Shown here: one piece after another, positions 60,920 to 64,000 of the stretch | Position numbering within the stretch: position 1 is the first letter of the stretch | How the letters are laid out: every line of letters starts with the position of its first letter | Assembly: GCA_964605235.1 (NCBI GenBank) | Contig: CAZSBB010000033.1 | Span: forward strand, 5,542 to 69,541 | Length of the DNA: 64,000 bases | Direction: 5' to 3' | DNA from: CAZSBB01 sp964605235 | Lineage (GTDB): Bacteria > Planctomycetota > Phycisphaerae > Phycisphaerales > Phycisphaeraceae | Notes under the pieces: generated by a model | Told to the model about the DNA's origin: nothing | Seen by the model: only the letters and a program-made list of their open reading frames with translations | Databases searched by the model: none | Program-made: the position numbers and the translations under genes

Positions 60920-63250
60920 TCACCGGCACAAGCTGCGGTAAAGCTGAATGAAGTCGGTGTCCAGCACCGTGTCGTTGGATTCGTAGGTGCAGATGCCGTC
61001 GTAACCCTCGGCGAGAATGCGGCGAATCTGAGCTTTGATTTCCGACATCTTCCGCCACGGCTCCAGGGTGCGGATGAGCGGCACCTTGGCGCGGACCTGC
61101 TCGCGCCATTGCGGGGTTTCCCAGTTCAGTTCCATGTCCTGCACGCCGGAGGAGTAGTGCATCGTGACGACTTCATTGCACAGCCCCTGGTCGAGCCAGG
61201 CGGGCAGGTCGATGCCGTCGAACAGGCAATGATTGGGACGCACCCAGATGGCGACGCGCACATGGCCGAGGTTGGCGGCGCGCAGCGCCTGGCGCAGTTC
61301 CTGGCCGAACAGCGTCATGAAGCCGGCGCGGTAGCGCCAGAAGTTTTCGTACTCCGCCTGTTGCTCGCGTTGCGGGCGGGTTTTGACATGCGCGGGATCA
61401 GGATGCTTCGGATCGCGCGGCGGGAGTCGGCCGAACTGTTTTTGATAGCCTTCGACCAGGATGGGGGCATAGTGCAGAATCGGCGGATGACGCAGGAAGC
61501 CGAGGTTCAAACCCGCCAGCCCGTACTTCGCCGCTTCGACGATGATGTCGATCTTGTGTTTGCGTACCTGGGGATGCGCCAGGCAGAGCTTGCGGCCGCG
61601 GTGCCCGTTTTCAGATTCTTCCCAGAACTGCGGGTGGTTCGTGAAGAATTCGGACTGCACGTTGCCGGTGTAGTTGTTGAAGCGCATCCAGCCGTACAGC
61701 TCGACGCCGTATTTTTTCGCGGCTTTGACCGCCAGGCGCAGCATGTCGGTTTTGAGCAGCGCCCGGCCATAGGCGCGCGAATGCGGCACGAACACGCCAT
61801 GCACTTTGGAAGCGGGATAGCGCATGGTGTTGGTGGAACAGGGGAAGTCGGAGCACTGGCCGTCGATGCGCCAATAGCATTTGCGCAGTTTACTGTTGGC
61901 GTGTTCCCAGATGACGGCGGCGAAGGCGCGCGGGTCGGGCTTCTGGGTGTCGAGCAGCACGGAAATGTCGCAGATGTCCGCCAGGCCGCTCAGCGGCAGC
62001 ACGGGGTCGGTGTTGAGCTGGCGTTCCCAGCGTTTTTGCTGGGCGGGGGAGAGTTTTTCAAAGCGGATGTAGTCGATGGTGCTGGGCGCGGAGTGGTCGG
62101 GGTGCCGGCCGATCCGCACCTGTTTGCCGTCCATCTGGATGAAGCCGAAGTCGAGTTCGCGCGGGCGGTGGGCGCCGGCGAGCATGAGCCGAAACGCCTC
62201 GCTGTGCGAATGTGCCGCCGAGACGACGCGATAGCGTTTTTCCGGATCGCCGGTGACTTGCAGCGTCGCGCCGCGGCTGTCGCCCACGCCCAGGAACACG
62301 TGGTACACGCCCTTGAGCCGGGGGTCGAGCACCAGATCCGGCGCGGCCACGCCGGTGGTGGCAAAGAGCAATGAGCCGGATTGTGCCCACGGCACGCGGG
62401 CGCGCATCCACTGCTTGGGGGCAAAGGTCGTCGTGGCGCTGTCACCCGCCAGACGGGCCGCGTGAAACACCTTGCCCTTGAGCTTGGACTTGGGCATCGG
62501 CTGGCCGCGCGCCGGGGCATGCTTGACGGCGTGGGGTTGATCAAGTCGAGCGGTTTGAAGCAGTCGACGATGCCCGGCGGCGGTCCAGGGCCCCAGTTCG
62601 AAATTGACTACATGCGCGCGGCGGCGCGCGCAATCCAACGCCGGACGCGTGCTCACCGGATCGCTGGTGTACGCCATGCCCAGGTGCGGCTCCACATCAA
62701 ACGCGCGGGCCAGAATGCTCATGTGGCTCATGTCCGACTTGCGGCGCGTCGCCAGCAGCAGGCCATCGGCGCGACCCGTGCGGTAGAACACGCGCCAGCA
62801 CGGCCGCTCCTGCCCGGGCGCCAGCTCGGCGCCGTCGTCATACAGATCCGGCTCATCATAGAACGCGTCATTGAAGTCGCCGGCGAAAGCGATGCGGGGC
62901 AGCATCGTGTAACCCAACCGTCCCGCCCCGCCGCGTCCCTTCACCCGCACCGCGCACGCCAGCAAGGGACTGTCGGCTGCCAGCGACCAGGTGATATGCA
63001 CATCCAGCTCGGCGCTGCGCAGTTCCGTGCAAACGCGGGTGTCGTCATGCTCCACCGCGCGGATTTCCCAGGGCGCCTGCGGCTGACCGGCGTAGTCCTG
63101 GCCGACCCAGGTTTTGCCGGTGTTTTCCTGATAGCCGCAACTGCTGCCCGTCACCAGGTTGGGGGCATCGTCCGTGGCGCGGGACAGGTGCAACAACGCG
63201 CCGGCAGCGGGATCGAACCGGGCGCACAGATGCCGATTACGCAATTGCAT
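60920..63250 (-). CDS. Large protein of unknown function with TIM-barrel-like C-terminal half
   Basis: A 776-residue soluble-looking protein. ATG 63250 is supported by GGAGG 7 bases upstream. The first about 230 residues are beta-rich ('LCARFDPAAGALLHLSRATD'). Residues about 245-410 form a second beta region with a possible carbohydrate-binding look ('KRYRVVSAAHSHSEAF', 'GFIQMDGKQVRIG'). The last about 330 residues look like a TIM barrel of glycosidase type ('AKKYGVELYGWMRFNNYTGN', 'KIDIIVEAAKYGLAGLNLGF', 'EGYDGICTYESNDTV'). Candidate acids are present, but no GH family could be named. No signal peptide is evident. Confidence 0.7.
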   Translation of the reverse strand: MQLRNRHLCARFDPAAGALLHLSRATDDAPNLVTGSSCGYQENTGKTWVGQDYAGQPQAPWEIRAVEHDDTRVCTELRSAELDVHITWSLAADSPLLACAVRVKGRGGAGRLGYTMLPRIAFAGDFNDAFYDEPDLYDDGAELAPGQERPCWRVFYRTGRADGLLLATRRKSDMSHMSILARAFDVEPHLGMAYTSDPVSTRPALDCARRRAHVVNFELGPWTAAGHRRLLQTARLDQPHAVKHAPARGQPMPKSKLKGKVFHAARLAGDSATTTFAPKQWMRARVPWAQSGSLLFATTGVAAPDLVLDPRLKGVYHVFLGVGDSRGATLQVTGDPEKRYRVVSAAHSHSEAFRLMLAGAHRPRELDFGFIQMDGKQVRIGRHPDHSAPSTIDYIRFEKLSPAQQKRWERQLNTDPVLPLSGLADICDISVLLDTQKPDPRAFAAVIWEHANSKLRKCYWRIDGQCSDFPCSTNTMRYPASKVHGVFVPHSRAYGRALLKTDMLRLAVKAAKKYGVELYGWMRFNNYTGNVQSEFFTNHPQFWEESENGHRGRKLCLAHPQVRKHKIDIIVEAAKYGLAGLNLGFLRHPPILHYAPILVEGYQKQFGRLPPRDPKHPDPAHVKTRPQREQQAEYENFWRYRAGFMTLFGQELRQALRAANLGHVRVAIWVRPNHCLFDGIDLPAWLDQGLCNEVVTMHYSSGVQDMELNWETPQWREQVRAKVPLIRTLEPWRKMSEIKAQIRRILAEGYDGICTYESNDTVLDTDFIQLYRSLCR

Positions 63251-63458
63251 CAGCCAGCCTCCAGGGAGTGAAGAGCGGGTACAGATACCAGCCGATTGCG
63301 CTAATTGCCAGCCGAGCGTCTGCGCGACCCGGTCGCTGTCGCGGGAGGCTTGGCATATGCTCATTCACTTCGCGGCGCTGGCAAGGTCGGCGCACTGCGG
63401 CGCCAACATTGTCTTTGGGTATTGGCTTGACCACCCCCACCAGCGCAAGGAGCCGGCT

Positions 63459-63827
63459 ATGGCCCAGTTCATCAATCCCAGCCAAGGCATGATCAGTGAT
63501 GTGGTGATTTACCGGGGCCGCATCCTGGAAACCGTGCTGGTGCCGATCCCCGACGGCACGCGCACGCCGGTGCCCGGCGGGCCGGCCGCCGAAGCGCGGG
63601 AGATTTTCCGCCAGCTCGACGAAATCCTCAGCCAGTTCAATCTGACCAAACAGCACGTGGTCAGCATCAAGCTGTTCCTGCAGCACGTCAACCGCGACAT
63701 CGCGGCGGTCAACGAGGTGTACCGCGGCTACTTCGGCGCTCATGCCCCCATGCGCTTTGCCGTGGGTGCCGACCTGCAGGCAGGCATGCTGATCGAGGCC
63801 GCCTTCACCATCGAAATGCCGGATTAA
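63459..63827 (+). CDS. RidA/YjgF-family protein
   Basis: A 122-residue trimeric-type protein. The start 'MAQFINPSQGMISDVVIYRG' has AAGGAG 7 bases before the ATG. 'APMRFAVGADLQAGMLIEAA' holds the conserved Arg and Glu of the imine-hydrolysing active site. RidA proteins deaminate reactive enamines or imines. The longer open frame upstream is not supported. Confidence 0.87.
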   Translation: MAQFINPSQGMISDVVIYRGRILETVLVPIPDGTRTPVPGGPAAEAREIFRQLDEILSQFNLTKQHVVSIKLFLQHVNRDIAAVNEVYRGYFGAHAPMRFAVGADLQAGMLIEAAFTIEMPD

Positions 63828-63855
63828 CTCCGTCGCGGAAGCCAGCGCCGGGGAC

Positions 63856-63914
63856 AAAGAAAGGGGATAAGTACATTATTCCTGTTCAAAATAATGTACT
63901 TATCCCCTTTCTTT
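63856..63914. repeat. Perfect 25-bp inverted repeat in AT-rich DNA
   Basis: The left arm (63856-63880) and right arm (63890-63914) are exact reverse complements around CCTGTTCAA. The arms include GGGGATAAGTACATTATT. The following bases to the window end stay AT-rich. It follows the RidA stop by 28 bases. It may be a terminator or the end of a mobile element. Confidence 0.85.
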
Positions 63915-64000
63915 ATCTTCCGCCAGACGCTCGTGCTTGTGCCAATCCTGTTGAACTCCAATAGAAATGACAGGGCTTGCTTTCAATAGAAGTGTCACCT

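Overview
The window is a GC-rich bacterial chromosome segment. It looks planctomycetal, most likely a Phycisphaerae-type member of Planctomycetota. This is an inference from the gene content: a PEP-CTERM anchored protein, two sulfatases, many small lipoproteins and alanine/proline-rich proteins, a XerC/D recombinase with an alanine-rich insert, and many palindromic repeats between genes. Genes are densely packed on both strands. There are two tRNA genes (Ala-GGC, Leu-TAA) and no rRNA genes. No CRISPR array and no complete insertion sequence were seen.

Layout. 1-9 kb: the 3' part of a family 9 glycoside hydrolase, two overlapping lipoprotein genes, tRNA-Ala, a flagellin-like helical protein, a heparan-N-sulfatase-like sulfatase, tRNA-Leu followed by a lower-GC DUF4268 nuclease-like gene, an enolase-superfamily dehydratase and a PEP-CTERM protein. 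9-19 kb: a membrane protein with a very long Ala/Pro/Glu tail, an SDR dehydrogenase, a two-gene RND efflux operon, a Rieske lipoprotein, a LysR regulator and an LRAT-like protein. 19-26 kb: a HEAT-repeat membrane protein divergent from a TolB-like propeller lipoprotein, another lipoprotein and the Xer recombinase. 26-28 kb: a Crp/Fnr regulator divergent from a hybrid cluster protein, with a TTGAT-N4-GTCAA box between them. 28-41 kb: an ABC ATPase with a large membrane partner, a DapA-like aldolase, mgtE, phoH, serS, a SulP transporter and trxB. 41-49 kb: an Nramp-like transporter without the family's metal motifs, a di-heme cytochrome c peroxidase, a second sulfatase and a surface-glycan group (neuB, WcaF-like acetyltransferase, glycosyltransferase). 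49-64 kb: a LolD/MacB-type ABC exporter, a HIT protein, mobA and moeA, a second glycosyltransferase, murD, an O-antigen-ligase-like protein, a large unknown TIM-barrel-like protein and a RidA protein.

The genes suggest a heterotroph that uses sulfated or complex polysaccharides (GH9, sulfatases, enolase-superfamily dehydratase, DapA-like aldolase), decorates its surface with glycans, and handles nitrosative or oxidative stress (hybrid cluster protein, cytochrome c peroxidase, thioredoxin reductase).

The most striking pattern not explained by single genes is a set of at least a dozen inverted-repeat elements in a few dispersed sequence families. Most sit just behind stop codons, often between convergent genes, where they would act on either strand like bidirectional terminators. 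Other points of interest are a flagellin-like protein with no neighbouring flagellar genes, several genes with a -10-like hexamer 6-9 bases before the start codon (possible leaderless transcripts), and a perfect 25-bp inverted repeat at the right edge that may mark the end of a mobile element.
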